DNA from: Pseudomonadota bacterium
GTDB lineage: Bacteria; Bdellovibrionota_B; Oligoflexia; Oligoflexales; CAIYRB01
Reading direction: 5' to 3'
Assembly (NCBI GenBank): GCA_026390445.1
Contig: JAPLFX010000049.1
Location: 18,886 to 82,885, forward strand
DNA: 64,000 nt
Within the stretch, counting starts at the first letter, position 1, and every line of letters begins with the position of its first letter. Shown piece after piece: positions 26,651 through 35,483 of this stretch. Made by a program: the position numbers and the translations under genes. The notes beneath the pieces are model-generated. The model saw nothing but the letters and a program-made list of their open reading frames with translations, did not search any database and was not told the origin of the DNA.

Positions 26651-27545
26651 TGCGAAGTGAATTGGACCGGCTTAAGTAAAGTTCGCCGTCTAACGTATAG
26701 TCGAACGGCCGTTCTTGCTCGACGAGCAGTCCGCGACAACAAAAGCTTATCTTACCCTTTCCGATGCCGTCTTGTCTTGTCGCCAAGATCACGGGAAGTT
26801 GCCATAAAACATCCTTTGCCGACATCGTAAAGCTACTGCACTGAAAGCCGCTTTCTTCGTTGCTCAGTAGGTGAAACAAGGGGTAACCAAGCGGCAGCTT
26901 AGAGACGGTCGAACAGAACACAGCACAGCTAAGGTGCGAGTGCGCCGGCCCCACGTCGGGTGTTAATGTGTGGTGCAGATCGCTGACTACTCGGGCAAAT
27001 AGCTCCCCGTTGAACAGGCGCGACCCCCACACCTTTACCGCCAATGCAAGGGCGCCGAGCGGGCCGCTTTTGCGTCGGTAGTATTCTTTGAGAAAGGCTG
27101 GAGCCAGTCCATCAGCGAAAAGAAAGCCGTAGTTACCTTCGATCTTAAGTGACCGCAGTCGGCGCCAAGGGAGGTCGCCTAAACCCGAGTGACCTTCGAC
27201 CAGGCGAAAAAGCACCTGCTCGGGTGAACCGCGGATACCCAGGTTGTTTGCCAGAACGTTGATGGTCCCGCCGCGCAACAGGGCGATACGTGGCAGCGGC
27301 TGATCTTTATATTCCCGGATAAATGCCGTGAGCGTTCGCGAGATGGTCCCGTCGCCGCCGTTTATGGCAAGGATCCGAATGCCCTTTTCTTTGAAGTCTC
27401 GTGCGACTCGGCCGAGGTCTGCCAGGGTGTTGGTGACCTCTAGCTGCCCTTGAGCTCCCAGGATAAACCCTAACAGGGCAGTGCGACTGGGATTTCGCCT
27501 ATTCAACTTCGAGTGGGGATTTGTTATGATCCCGATCCCTGACAT
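26613..27545 (-). CDS. Diacylglycerol kinase-family lipid kinase
   Basis: A 310-residue protein of the DagK catalytic family. It begins GIGIITNPHSKLNRRNPSR, the usual N-P-x-S/G motif, and has the nucleotide-binding INGGDGTISRTL at 61-72, then LPRIALLRGGTINVLANNLG. Members phosphorylate diacylglycerol, sphingoid bases or related lipids at the membrane. It is the first gene of a three-gene unit with amgK and the nucleotidyltransferase, overlapping amgK by 38 bases. The substrate cannot be told from sequence. It could recycle lipids released by envelope polymer synthesis. It is divergent from rpoH with only 35 bases between start codons. Confidence 0.85.
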   Translation of the reverse strand: MSGIGIITNPHSKLNRRNPSRTALLGFILGAQGQLEVTNTLADLGRVARDFKEKGIRILAINGGDGTISRTLTAFIREYKDQPLPRIALLRGGTINVLANNLGIRGSPEQVLFRLVEGHSGLGDLPWRRLRSLKIEGNYGFLFADGLAPAFLKEYYRRKSGPLGALALAVKVWGSRLFNGELFARVVSDLHHTLTPDVGPAHSHLSCAVFCSTVSKLPLGYPLFHLLSNEESGFQCSSFTMSAKDVLWQLPVILATRQDGIGKGKISFCCRGLLVEQERPFDYTLDGELYLSRSNSLRIEMGPDLDFLTL

Positions 27546-27580
27546 CGTGTGGCACCTTTCTTTAATAGGGGCTCAGCCTG

Positions 27581-28474
27581 GTGACGAAACTACCTGCAGT
27601 GCGGTCCAGCGGGCATTCGCCCGCGATTTTGTCGCCGCTTCAGTTATATCTTCAGCAGATAGCCAAATATCCATTGCTTGAGCCTGAAGAGGAGTATGAG
27701 CTGGCCCGCCAACAGTTTGATGGCGGCGACGTCGGTGCAGCCCACCGACTTGTGACGGCGAATTTACGGCTAGTGGTTAAGATAGCGAACGATTTTCGGC
27801 AAGCACAGCTCAATCTTTTGGATTTAATTCAAGAAGGCAACTACGGCCTCATGCAAGCGGTTAAGCGCTTCAACCCGTACAAAGGCGTTAAGCTGTCCAG
27901 TTACGCCGCGTGGTGGATCCGAGCTTATATCCTTAAGCACATCATGGACAATAAAAGCCATGTCAAGATTGGCACGACTTCAGACCAACGCAAGCTCTAT
28001 TACAACCTAGAAAAGACCGCTCGCAAACTGCTCCAGGAATACGATCATGTTGATCCAAAGATGCTGGCCGAGCATCTGCATGTCCGGGAAAAGGACGTGC
28101 GCGAGATGCAGGCACGGTTAGCCGCACCCGATCTATCGCTCGATGCGCCCATAGGCGACGAGGACAGCAGCTCGACGCACGGACAGATGCTTGCCGCAGC
28201 AGGTAAAGGTGCCGATGATGTCCTCGCGGATGAGGAGGTTCGAACGATTTTCGCTGAGCATTTGGCGACCTTTCGGGAAACCCTCAAGGGCCGAGACCTC
28301 GAGATTTTTGACGCCAGGCTGATGGCCGAAGATCCGCTTACTTTGCAGGAGATCGGCGATCGCTATGGCGTCAGCCGGGAGCGTGCGCGACAGATCGAGG
28401 CGCGCATCGTGCAAAAGCTGCGTACATTTGTCGGTGCGCAGGGGCAACTGGATGCTGAAGTGATTCGGCGTTAA
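27581..28474 (+). CDS. rpoH: RNA polymerase sigma factor RpoH (sigma-32)
   Basis: A 297-residue group 3-type sigma factor directing the heat-shock regulon. Region 2 reads LNLLDLIQEGNYGLMQAVKRFN and YAAWWIRAYILKHI, the RpoH box is present as QRKLYYNLEK, and region 4.2 is LTLQEIGDRYGVSRERARQIEARIV. The RpoH box after region 2.4 separates it from RpoD and RpoS. The GTG start at 27581 has only a weak ribosome binding site; an in-frame TTG before SPLQLYLQQIAKYP is an alternative. Its promoter must lie within or next to the divergent DagK-family gene. Its stop overlaps that of the helicase gene. Confidence 0.93.
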   Translation: MTKLPAVRSSGHSPAILSPLQLYLQQIAKYPLLEPEEEYELARQQFDGGDVGAAHRLVTANLRLVVKIANDFRQAQLNLLDLIQEGNYGLMQAVKRFNPYKGVKLSSYAAWWIRAYILKHIMDNKSHVKIGTTSDQRKLYYNLEKTARKLLQEYDHVDPKMLAEHLHVREKDVREMQARLAAPDLSLDAPIGDEDSSSTHGQMLAAAGKGADDVLADEEVRTIFAEHLATFRETLKGRDLEIFDARLMAEDPLTLQEIGDRYGVSRERARQIEARIVQKLRTFVGAQGQLDAEVIRR

Positions 28475-30534
28475 AACCGTGGGGACTTGTTTTGACCTAG
28501 GCTGCTGCGAAGAGCCCCAAGGCGCTGCAGGGTCTGACTCTTGCGCGCCTGCTCAGCGTTCTGTCGCGACACCGGACTGGCGTCCTCCGTATTGAGGGCA
28601 AATGCCGCGGCCGGGACTTCAGCGAGAAAGCGCGACGGCATTCGTGTTTGCTTACCTTGATATCCAGAATTTCTATCGAGACAATACGAAAGAAACAGAC
28701 GGCGCTTGGCTCTGGTGAGTGCCACATAAAATAGGCGCCGCTCTTCGCAGACGGCCTGCGGGTCTTGCAGACTGTTTTTGTGCGGGAGCATTTGCTCCTC
28801 AAGACCGATCACGAAGACAGCGGGGAACTCCAGACCTTTTGCTGCGTGTATCGACATCAGTGATACCGACGAATGGCCTTTGTCCTTTTCGGCCTTAAAA
28901 TCGGTGTCAAGTGCAAGGGAATCGAGTAGGTCCTCGATGTTAATGGTACCTTGCTCGGCTTTGATGTCGGCGGCTAAGGTGGCAATCCATTGGGGAAGAC
29001 TCCGAAGGTTTGCAACTTTACGGTCGCGCGAGCCAGCGTCTTGGGTGCGCAGACGAACGTCTTGCTCCAGGCCAGTCAGTTTGAGAATCGCGGTCCCCAA
29101 TGCGGCGAAATCTTCGCCACTATTTAGCGGCAAGGTGCATAGCTGATGGATCAATTCATGGAAACCACGAACAGACGAGTGGCCGGCGAACTCCGCCGAG
29201 CTGATAACGGCGTAGGGGCTAATTCCTAGCGTTTTAGCGCTCTCTTCTATGCGCTCTAGGGTTTTAATGCCGATACCGCGACTCGGTGTGTTGATCACTC
29301 GCCACAAGGCCAGGCGGTCCTCGTTCTTCAACACTAGGCGCAGGTAGCAGATAAAATCTTTGATCTCTTTGCGCTCAAAGAAGCTTTGCCCACCGTAGGT
29401 CTTGTAGCTGATGCGGGCTTCACGTAGCGCTAGTTCGATGGCCTTAGCTTGGTTGTTGGCGCGATATAAAACGCTGATATCCTGAGGGTTCATTCCCGAA
29501 CCAAGCAGTCCAAGGCACTTTTCGGCAACCAAGTTGGCTTCTGCCGTCTCATCCTCGCACGGACTCAGAACAATCGGGCTGCTGTCTGTGGAGGCACTCC
29601 AAAGAGTCTTATCCTTGCGCTGTGCATTATTCTTAATAACGGTGTTGGCAGCGCCTAAAATGACGTTTGAGCAGCGATAATTTTGCTCAAGTTTGATGAT
29701 TTTAGTCCCGGGGAACATTTTTTCGAAACGCTCTAAGACCTCATACATCGCGCCGCGCCAGCTGTAGATTGACTGGTCATCGTCACCGACAACGCAGACA
29801 TCATGGGAGTCACTGGCAATTTGTTCGAGAATGGCTAATTGGGCTTGATTGGTGTCTTGATATTCATCGACCATGATGTGACGAAAACGCCGCCTAACGG
29901 CTTCGCGGATATCAGGGTGTTGCTGTAGAAGAAAGACCGTACGGTAGATGCAGTCGTCAAAGTCGATGACGCGGTTCAGTCGTAGCTGGCGTTCATAAAG
30001 CTCGAAAACCTCGCCAAGCACGGCCAGGTCAAAATTCATCAGCGCCCGACCGCCGCCGCGGCGAACATCGTCCGGTGTGAGGAGGTGGTTCTTTGCGACG
30101 CCGATTTGGGCGTGGAGCTTATCGGCTTGGTACACCCCACCCCAGTTCTTTTCCTCGAGTCCTTTGCGGACCAAATCGATTTGGTCAGCGGTGCCGGCCA
30201 AGCTGAAGCCAGGGGTCAGGCCGGCCTGAACGGGATAGCGCCGAAGTAGATTCAGGCAAAAACTGTGAAAGGTCCCAAGCCATACTTTTTTCGCTCGGCC
30301 GCCGACCAGGGCCTTGGTGCGCTCGGCCATTTCCTTGGCAGCTTTGTTGGTAAACGATAGAGCAACGATGGAATCACCTGGGATGCCGCAGCCCAGCATG
30401 TAGCCGATCCGGTAGGTGATGACTCTGGTTTTGCCGGTACCGGCCCCAGCTAGGATCATCAGTGGGCCAGACGTATGGGTTACAGCGTCGCGTTGTTCAG
30501 CATTTAGGTCATCAATCTTGAAGTGCATGGGCAT
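28471..30534 (-). CDS. UvrD/Rep/PcrA superfamily 1A DNA helicase
   Basis: A 687-residue SF1A helicase with all motifs in order: LNAEQRDAVTH (Q motif), AGTGKT at 31-36 (I), VDEYQDTNQAQL (II), VGDDDQSIYSWRGA (III), LEQNYRCS (IV), SIHAAKGLEFPAVFVIGLEE (V) and EERRLFYVALTRAK (VI). Such enzymes unwind 3'-5' in repair, replication restart or removal of RecA filaments. No AddA-like nuclease domain is seen, and the C-terminus ends soon after motif VI, so it is nearer Rep/PcrA than AddA. It is convergent with rpoH; the two stop codons overlap in TTAA. An ATG at 30528 is an alternative start. Confidence 0.93.
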   Translation of the reverse strand: MPMHFKIDDLNAEQRDAVTHTSGPLMILAGAGTGKTRVITYRIGYMLGCGIPGDSIVALSFTNKAAKEMAERTKALVGGRAKKVWLGTFHSFCLNLLRRYPVQAGLTPGFSLAGTADQIDLVRKGLEEKNWGGVYQADKLHAQIGVAKNHLLTPDDVRRGGGRALMNFDLAVLGEVFELYERQLRLNRVIDFDDCIYRTVFLLQQHPDIREAVRRRFRHIMVDEYQDTNQAQLAILEQIASDSHDVCVVGDDDQSIYSWRGAMYEVLERFEKMFPGTKIIKLEQNYRCSNVILGAANTVIKNNAQRKDKTLWSASTDSSPIVLSPCEDETAEANLVAEKCLGLLGSGMNPQDISVLYRANNQAKAIELALREARISYKTYGGQSFFERKEIKDFICYLRLVLKNEDRLALWRVINTPSRGIGIKTLERIEESAKTLGISPYAVISSAEFAGHSSVRGFHELIHQLCTLPLNSGEDFAALGTAILKLTGLEQDVRLRTQDAGSRDRKVANLRSLPQWIATLAADIKAEQGTINIEDLLDSLALDTDFKAEKDKGHSSVSLMSIHAAKGLEFPAVFVIGLEEQMLPHKNSLQDPQAVCEERRLFYVALTRAKRRLFLSYCLDRNSGYQGKQTRMPSRFLAEVPAAAFALNTEDASPVSRQNAEQARKSQTLQRLGALRSSLGQNKSPRF

Positions 30535-30540
30535 CCATTG

Positions 30541-30561
30541 GGTAGCCAGCCAGGGGCTACC
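30541..30561. promoter_or_regulatory. Inverted repeat in the helicase/yajC divergent region
   Basis: GGTAGCC-7 nt-GGCTACC is a perfect 7-bp inverted repeat just upstream of the helicase start and about 60 bases before yajC. It could be an operator for one or both divergent genes, or an mRNA hairpin in the helicase leader that hides its start. Confidence 0.35.
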
Positions 30562-30619
30562 TTGATCTTCCGCAGCCTATCGGCTAATGTCCGCTTCTTG
30601 CTATACCTGGAGGATCTCG

Positions 30620-30991
30620 ATGAGTCTAATGCAACTAGTTTTCACCGCTTCGGACGCTTTTGCTCAAGCCGCCGATACTGCTGCCCCTGGTAAAGGTCCA
30701 TCTTTGGTAGAGATGCTGGCCATGCCGGTTGGCTTTTTGTTTATCATGTACTTCTTCATCATTCGCCCTCAGCAAAAGAAGGCCAAGGATCAGAGCGACT
30801 TGCTGACCAATCTGAAGGCTGGTGACGAAGTCGTCACGTCCGGCGGAATCATCGGTAAGGTGCGGGCCGTTGCCGAAGCCTTCGTCACCTTAGAGGTGGC
30901 TAATAATGTCGCGATTAAAGTGCTAAAAGCCAATGTCAGCGGCTTGACTAAGGCACCTGTCGCGGTAGTCAAGGACGCAGTGAAGGCCTGA
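30620..30991 (+). CDS. yajC: Preprotein translocase subunit YajC
   Basis: A small inner-membrane protein of 123 residues that associates with SecDF and SecYEG. It has a Leu/Phe-rich N-terminus, a membrane segment (MLAMPVGFLFIMYFFI), the conserved IRPQQKKAKDQ just after it, and the domain core LKAGDEVVTSGGIIGKV. I start it at the ATG at 30620, preceded by GGAGG, rather than the ORF-track 30587. secD and secF usually follow yajC but are not here; the next gene encodes an envelope protein. Confidence 0.95.
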   Translation: MSLMQLVFTASDAFAQAADTAAPGKGPSLVEMLAMPVGFLFIMYFFIIRPQQKKAKDQSDLLTNLKAGDEVVTSGGIIGKVRAVAEAFVTLEVANNVAIKVLKANVSGLTKAPVAVVKDAVKA

Positions 30992-31097
30992 TGTCTGGTC
31001 AGGTCGCTGGTGATTTGCTTAGCCCTCGTGTCATGGTTCTGACGGTCTGCTACTATAGAGTGGAATCGCGATCATCACGCCCGGAGGCTACGCCGGA

Positions 31098-32102
31098 ATG
31101 ACCAAGCTGATGCTGGTAAACGCTGTGTCTGTTTGTTGCGCCGGGTGGCTGCTTAGTTCCGCCGCTTACGGCAAGGCTGATCCAGTGCCGCATTTGCCGG
31201 ATGAGTATGAAACGACCAGCGGCCACGGCATAGCCATGAACAATGCTGGTTATGCCCAAAACGATGGCTTTACGGCGGTTCGTGCAAACCCGGCGCTGCT
31301 GTCGACGCAAAGGGACTACACGGTCTCGGCCGGCTACCATTGGCCAACGGCAGGTCGTGATTATTTTCAGGCGGGAGTGGTCGACGCTAAGACCTCACCG
31401 GTCGCCGCTGGGGTGAGCTACACGGGCTACACCGATGACTTCTCCTACCCGGTAGATCCGGCCTCGGCTAAAGCAACGGGCGCATCGCTCTATGATTCGC
31501 CCGTAACACGCCGAGCGAGCATTGCTGTGGCCAGTGTTTTCGGCCAGTTTTCCTTGGGCCTTGGCGGTACCTATGTCGAGGCTCATCCGGCTCCAGGTTC
31601 GACGCAGCAGCAAAGCGGCGCCACGCGAATTTCGGGATTTTGTTTGAACGCTGGGATCGCCGCGTCCATGTCCCCAGAATGGCACTTTGGGGCAGCCATC
31701 GAGAATGCTTCCAGTCGCAAGATCAAAGACTACGATCCCCGCACGTTCAAAATCGGTACGGCCTATAATGCGTCGCCCATGCTCACTCTTTTTCTCGACG
31801 CGCGGCAACGTGACCGGGTCCCTGAGTACGAAGACCAAATTAGCCTCGACAATCCTAGCCAAAGCATTACGTTAAGTCAGCCGGAGCGGCTGGTAATTGG
31901 GTCTGCTGTGGCGATGGTGCAGGACTATCTGCGGCTGACCGCCTCGTACGGTCAATCAACCACTGACGGCCGCCGACTGCTTTCTGGCGGGGCAGCACTG
32001 ATCAGTAAGAATTTCACCCTGTCCTATGCGGCATCACGTCCGTACATGAAGATCCCAGGCGCGCATCAGGTCGTTACTCTTAGCTTTGAAATGGCGATGT
32101 AA
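31098..32102 (+). CDS. Secreted protein, probable outer-membrane beta-barrel, function unknown
   Basis: A 334-residue protein with a cleavable signal peptide (residues 1-25, ending SSAAYG). The mature part starts with a region holding MNNAGYAQNDGFTAVRANPALLST, reminiscent of the Asn/Pro-rich plug-like start of PorV/FadL-type outer-membrane proteins. It then shows alternating hydrophobic and polar strands rich in Gly, Tyr, Ser and Thr up to a C-terminal aromatic-containing strand (VVTLSFEMAM). I therefore infer a beta-barrel, but recognise no named family. GGAGG precedes the ATG. The M16 peptidase gene follows after two bases, so the two are co-expressed. Confidence 0.72.
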   Translation: MTKLMLVNAVSVCCAGWLLSSAAYGKADPVPHLPDEYETTSGHGIAMNNAGYAQNDGFTAVRANPALLSTQRDYTVSAGYHWPTAGRDYFQAGVVDAKTSPVAAGVSYTGYTDDFSYPVDPASAKATGASLYDSPVTRRASIAVASVFGQFSLGLGGTYVEAHPAPGSTQQQSGATRISGFCLNAGIAASMSPEWHFGAAIENASSRKIKDYDPRTFKIGTAYNASPMLTLFLDARQRDRVPEYEDQISLDNPSQSITLSQPERLVIGSAVAMVQDYLRLTASYGQSTTDGRRLLSGGAALISKNFTLSYAASRPYMKIPGAHQVVTLSFEMAM

Positions 32103-32104
32103 AA

Positions 32105-34735
32105 ATGATCCATGAAGTATTGGAGAATGGTGTCGAAGTTGTTCTTAAGCAGAATCGCTTCACGCCGGCCGTTGCTGTTCAGGCCTGGGTAGGAGTCGGC
32201 TCTTTGCACGAACAGCCAGCCGAACGTGGCATGGCTCACTTTTTGGAGCATATGCTTTTTAAAGGCACCGCCCGCCGCGAGGTTGGCGACATTGCGGCAA
32301 CGGTTGAAGCCTGCGGGGGTGATATCAATGCCTACACCACCTTTGATCAAACCGTGTTCTATCTCACTTTGGCCGCTGAGCATGCGGGTCTTGGGGTTGA
32401 TCTACTTTGCGATGCCTTTGCGCACAGCGCTCTGGAGCCTATAGAATTCGAGCGCGAGCGCGAAGTCATCCTCGAAGAAATTAAGAGGTCCAATGACAGC
32501 CCTGGTGCTCGCATTGGCAAGCGGGTGTTCGAGTTGGCGTTTGCTGGAAGCGAGGCCGGGCGGCCGATTTTAGGGTCGGAGGCGAGCGTTCGCGCCTTTG
32601 CCCGAGATGAAGTGTACGCATTCTACCGGCGTTGGTACACGCCAGGAAATTTAACGGTCGTCGTCGTGGGTGACTTCGACCAAGCTGAAATGATGGATCA
32701 AGTTAAAGCGACTTTTGGCCAATTGCCGGCACAGGAATGCTGCGACACCTTGCCGTCCATAGTGCCGGTTCGCCCGGAGAGGCAAACGCCTTGGCCAAGG
32801 GTGTCGCTGATTCACGGCGACTTCCAGCAACCGCGCCTTGAGGTGGTCTACCCAGCCGCAGCTTTAGCTGATGTCGATAGTACAGCACTTGACCTGGCGG
32901 CTTTCGCTCTCGGCGCCGGTGAACTGGGTCGGTTGAATCTGCGCTTGCGCGACGGCGAGGGGGTCGTGACATCGGTTGGCGCATCCGTCTACACGCCGCA
33001 GTTCTCGGGTCTTTTTGAGGTTAGTGCCCTGACTTCATTGGCATTGATGCCGTCAGCCGTGGCGGCGATTGCCCGCGAAGTCGCCCAATTACATGACGAT
33101 GAGCCGGTGTCCGAAGTGGAATTACAAAGGGCCCGCGCCAACCTGAAAGCTGACCGCATTGCCCAGGAAGAAACGGTCGACGGGCAGGCTCGCAACCTCG
33201 GCTTTGGCATGCGCACGGCCCACAAACTGCTTTACGACGATGTCTATACGGCCGTGGTCAACGCTATGCCGGTTACCGCCATCTCGGCTGCGTTGCGGCG
33301 TTGGTTGAAGCCAGAGGATGCCACGATCGTCGCCTTGCTGCCGACCAATGCCACCGTCACGGCCGAGGAGCTGCGTGCCGCTTTTCACCGTGGTCTGAAG
33401 GACGCCAGTGAGCGCTCTAAGTCGGAAGTTCAGGTCTCAGTCCGTTCAACTCCCGTCGTCCGCAGTCCAGATGCCCAGGTCATCCAGGTTAAGCCCGGCC
33501 TGAAACTGATCTATCGCCACAATCCCAATGTCGAGCTGTTCACCATGACTGCTGCGACTGAGGGCGGCTTGCGTGGAGAAACCGCTGCGAACGCCGGTAT
33601 TTACCACGCACTGTTCGCAATGCTCGGCCTAGCCAGTGAGACGCATGACTATAGCGAATTGATGCACGCGGTCGAAGGCCTAGGCGCCAGCTTAGAAGGC
33701 TTTTCTGGGAAGGACTCGGCGGGTTTTCACCTGCAGTGCCTGACCGAGCATGCAGCCACCATGCTGGGGCTGTTTCGAGAAGTCATGCTGACACCGACCT
33801 TTCCTGAGGCCCAGTGGCAGCCGATCAAACGCGAAATCGAACAGGCGATTGCAGCGCAAGAAGATTCTCCAAGCGGTGTGTGCCTGCGTCGTTTTCAAGA
33901 GCGCCTGTATGGCAATCACCCTTATTGCTACCCGCTGATTGGCAATGCCGCGTCCGTTGCCCAATTCACACCAAAGGTGCTCCAGGAGTTTTACCAGCAG
34001 TTGGTCGGCAGTGGGCCTTGGGTCATCGCGGTGGCATCGACACTGCCAGCGGAGGCAGTGGTTGAGCTTGTAAGCAAGTCGTTAGACTCGTTCAACCCGG
34101 CTCCCAAGGCGCGTCAATTTGCGAGTGAACGGGTGCCTGAATCCGACCGACCGGGCATCCTCAAGGTGGCCAAGGACCGGGAACAGGCGCATTTGGTCTA
34201 TGGCTTTCGCGGCATGACCTGGGCTGACCCCGACCGCTATGCCCTGGATCTGCTAATCACCATCCTAGGTGGTCATGGTGGCCGCTTGTTCAGGGAGTTG
34301 CGCGACAAGAGTAGCTTGGCGTACACCGTAAGCCCGATTGTCGCTTATGGTTGCCACCCAGGAATAGTCGGATCCTATATTGCTTGTGCGCCCGAGAAGG
34401 CGAAGCGCGCCCTGGCGTCGCTAGAAGCGGAGATGCTGGCCCTGACTCGCCAGACTCCAAGTGCTTCGGAGGTCGAAAGGGCCCGCAGCTACATCATTGG
34501 GTCGCATGAAATGGGTCTACAAAAGAGCGATGCACAGACTAGCACGATGGCTCTCATGGAGCTCTACGGCTATGGTTTCAATGACTTTCTCACCTACCCT
34601 GAGCGGATCAAAGCGGTGACCGCAGGCGACGTGATGCGGGTAGCTAGGAGATTGTTTTTGCCGGCCAAAGCCGTCACTGTGGCCGTGGGCCCCGAAGCTG
34701 AAAGGGATGCTTTACGCGACGCACAGTTGTGTTAA
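32105..34735 (+). CDS. M16-family zinc metallopeptidase, two-domain form
   Basis: An 876-residue insulinase/processing-peptidase-family protein. The first half has the inverted zinc motif HFLEH at 45-49, with the distal Glu in EREREVILEEIKR. The second half, from about residue 450, is a related M16 domain without the zinc motif and carries the LFRELRDKSSLAYTVSP substrate-binding stretch. Together the halves should form the clamshell chamber of M16 enzymes that degrade peptides. There is no obvious signal peptide, so a cytoplasmic or unconventional location is likely. It follows the putative outer-membrane protein gene by two bases. Confidence 0.9.
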   Translation: MIHEVLENGVEVVLKQNRFTPAVAVQAWVGVGSLHEQPAERGMAHFLEHMLFKGTARREVGDIAATVEACGGDINAYTTFDQTVFYLTLAAEHAGLGVDLLCDAFAHSALEPIEFEREREVILEEIKRSNDSPGARIGKRVFELAFAGSEAGRPILGSEASVRAFARDEVYAFYRRWYTPGNLTVVVVGDFDQAEMMDQVKATFGQLPAQECCDTLPSIVPVRPERQTPWPRVSLIHGDFQQPRLEVVYPAAALADVDSTALDLAAFALGAGELGRLNLRLRDGEGVVTSVGASVYTPQFSGLFEVSALTSLALMPSAVAAIAREVAQLHDDEPVSEVELQRARANLKADRIAQEETVDGQARNLGFGMRTAHKLLYDDVYTAVVNAMPVTAISAALRRWLKPEDATIVALLPTNATVTAEELRAAFHRGLKDASERSKSEVQVSVRSTPVVRSPDAQVIQVKPGLKLIYRHNPNVELFTMTAATEGGLRGETAANAGIYHALFAMLGLASETHDYSELMHAVEGLGASLEGFSGKDSAGFHLQCLTEHAATMLGLFREVMLTPTFPEAQWQPIKREIEQAIAAQEDSPSGVCLRRFQERLYGNHPYCYPLIGNAASVAQFTPKVLQEFYQQLVGSGPWVIAVASTLPAEAVVELVSKSLDSFNPAPKARQFASERVPESDRPGILKVAKDREQAHLVYGFRGMTWADPDRYALDLLITILGGHGGRLFRELRDKSSLAYTVSPIVAYGCHPGIVGSYIACAPEKAKRALASLEAEMLALTRQTPSASEVERARSYIIGSHEMGLQKSDAQTSTMALMELYGYGFNDFLTYPERIKAVTAGDVMRVARRLFLPAKAVTVAVGPEAERDALRDAQLC

Positions 34736-34797
34736 GTTTGGCGCTCTTAGCTCCCTGTGGATAGGGCAAACGGTTTCTTCAATAGCGAGGGTTAACG

Positions 34798-35463
34798 ATG
34801 GGCTGGCTGCGGCAGACCACTGATTCATCTATTGGCGGTAAGCTCATAGTGGCGGTGACGGGATTGGCTATGGTGGGGTTCGTCGTCGCCCATCTTTCGG
34901 GTAACCTGCTGGTTTTTGGCGGACCTCAAGCGGTTAACAGTTATGCCGAAGGCTTACGCAAATTGGGGGCTCTGCTCTGGGTTGCTCGGATTGGGCTACT
35001 GGTCATGGCAACACTGCATATCGTCTTTGCTATTAAATTAAATCTGGCAAACCGCGCCGCTAGACCGCAGGCCTACGCGGTCAAAACGTACCGGCGCGCC
35101 AGCTTTGCCTCCAGGTCGATGCTGCTGACCGGACTGGCATTGCTTGGGTATATCTTATTCCATCTCGCACACTTCACGTTTAGAGCGACTAGTCCAGAAC
35201 TTGCGGCTCTTGGCGAGTACGACGTTTACCAGATGATTGTGCTGTCGTTTCAGCAACCATTGATCGCTGGGCTCTATATCGTCTCGATGTTTCTACTGGG
35301 ATTGCATCTATCGCACGGCGTCTCTAGTTTGTTTCAAACCCTTGGTTTTAATCACCCAAAGTACCGTAACCTGGTCGGGTCTATTGGCCCCTTCTTAGGC
35401 GTGTTGCTCGCCCTGGGATTTAGCTCGATTCCCGCAGCTGTTCTGTTTGGCCTTCTGAAATAA
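34798..35463 (+). CDS. sdhC: Succinate dehydrogenase/fumarate reductase cytochrome b subunit
   Basis: A 221-residue integral membrane subunit with five hydrophobic segments and His residues placed as haem ligands (His32 in [10 protein letters not shown], then [15 protein letters not shown] and LHLSHGVSS). This is the single-subunit diheme cytochrome b558 type of Bacillus, Bacteroidetes and delta/epsilon lineages, which anchors SdhAB and moves electrons to or from quinone. No sdhD is needed or seen. GAGGG precedes the ATG, and sdhA follows after 20 bases. Confidence 0.94.
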   Translation: MGWLRQTTDSSIGGKLIVAVTGLAMVGFVVAHLSGNLLVFGGPQAVNSYAEGLRKLGALLWVARIGLLVMATLHIVFAIKLNLANRAARPQAYAVKTYRRASFASRSMLLTGLALLGYILFHLAHFTFRATSPELAALGEYDVYQMIVLSFQQPLIAGLYIVSMFLLGLHLSHGVSSLFQTLGFNHPKYRNLVGSIGPFLGVLLALGFSSIPAAVLFGLLK

Positions 35464-35483
35464 GCTTTCATCCGAGGGTTTTT

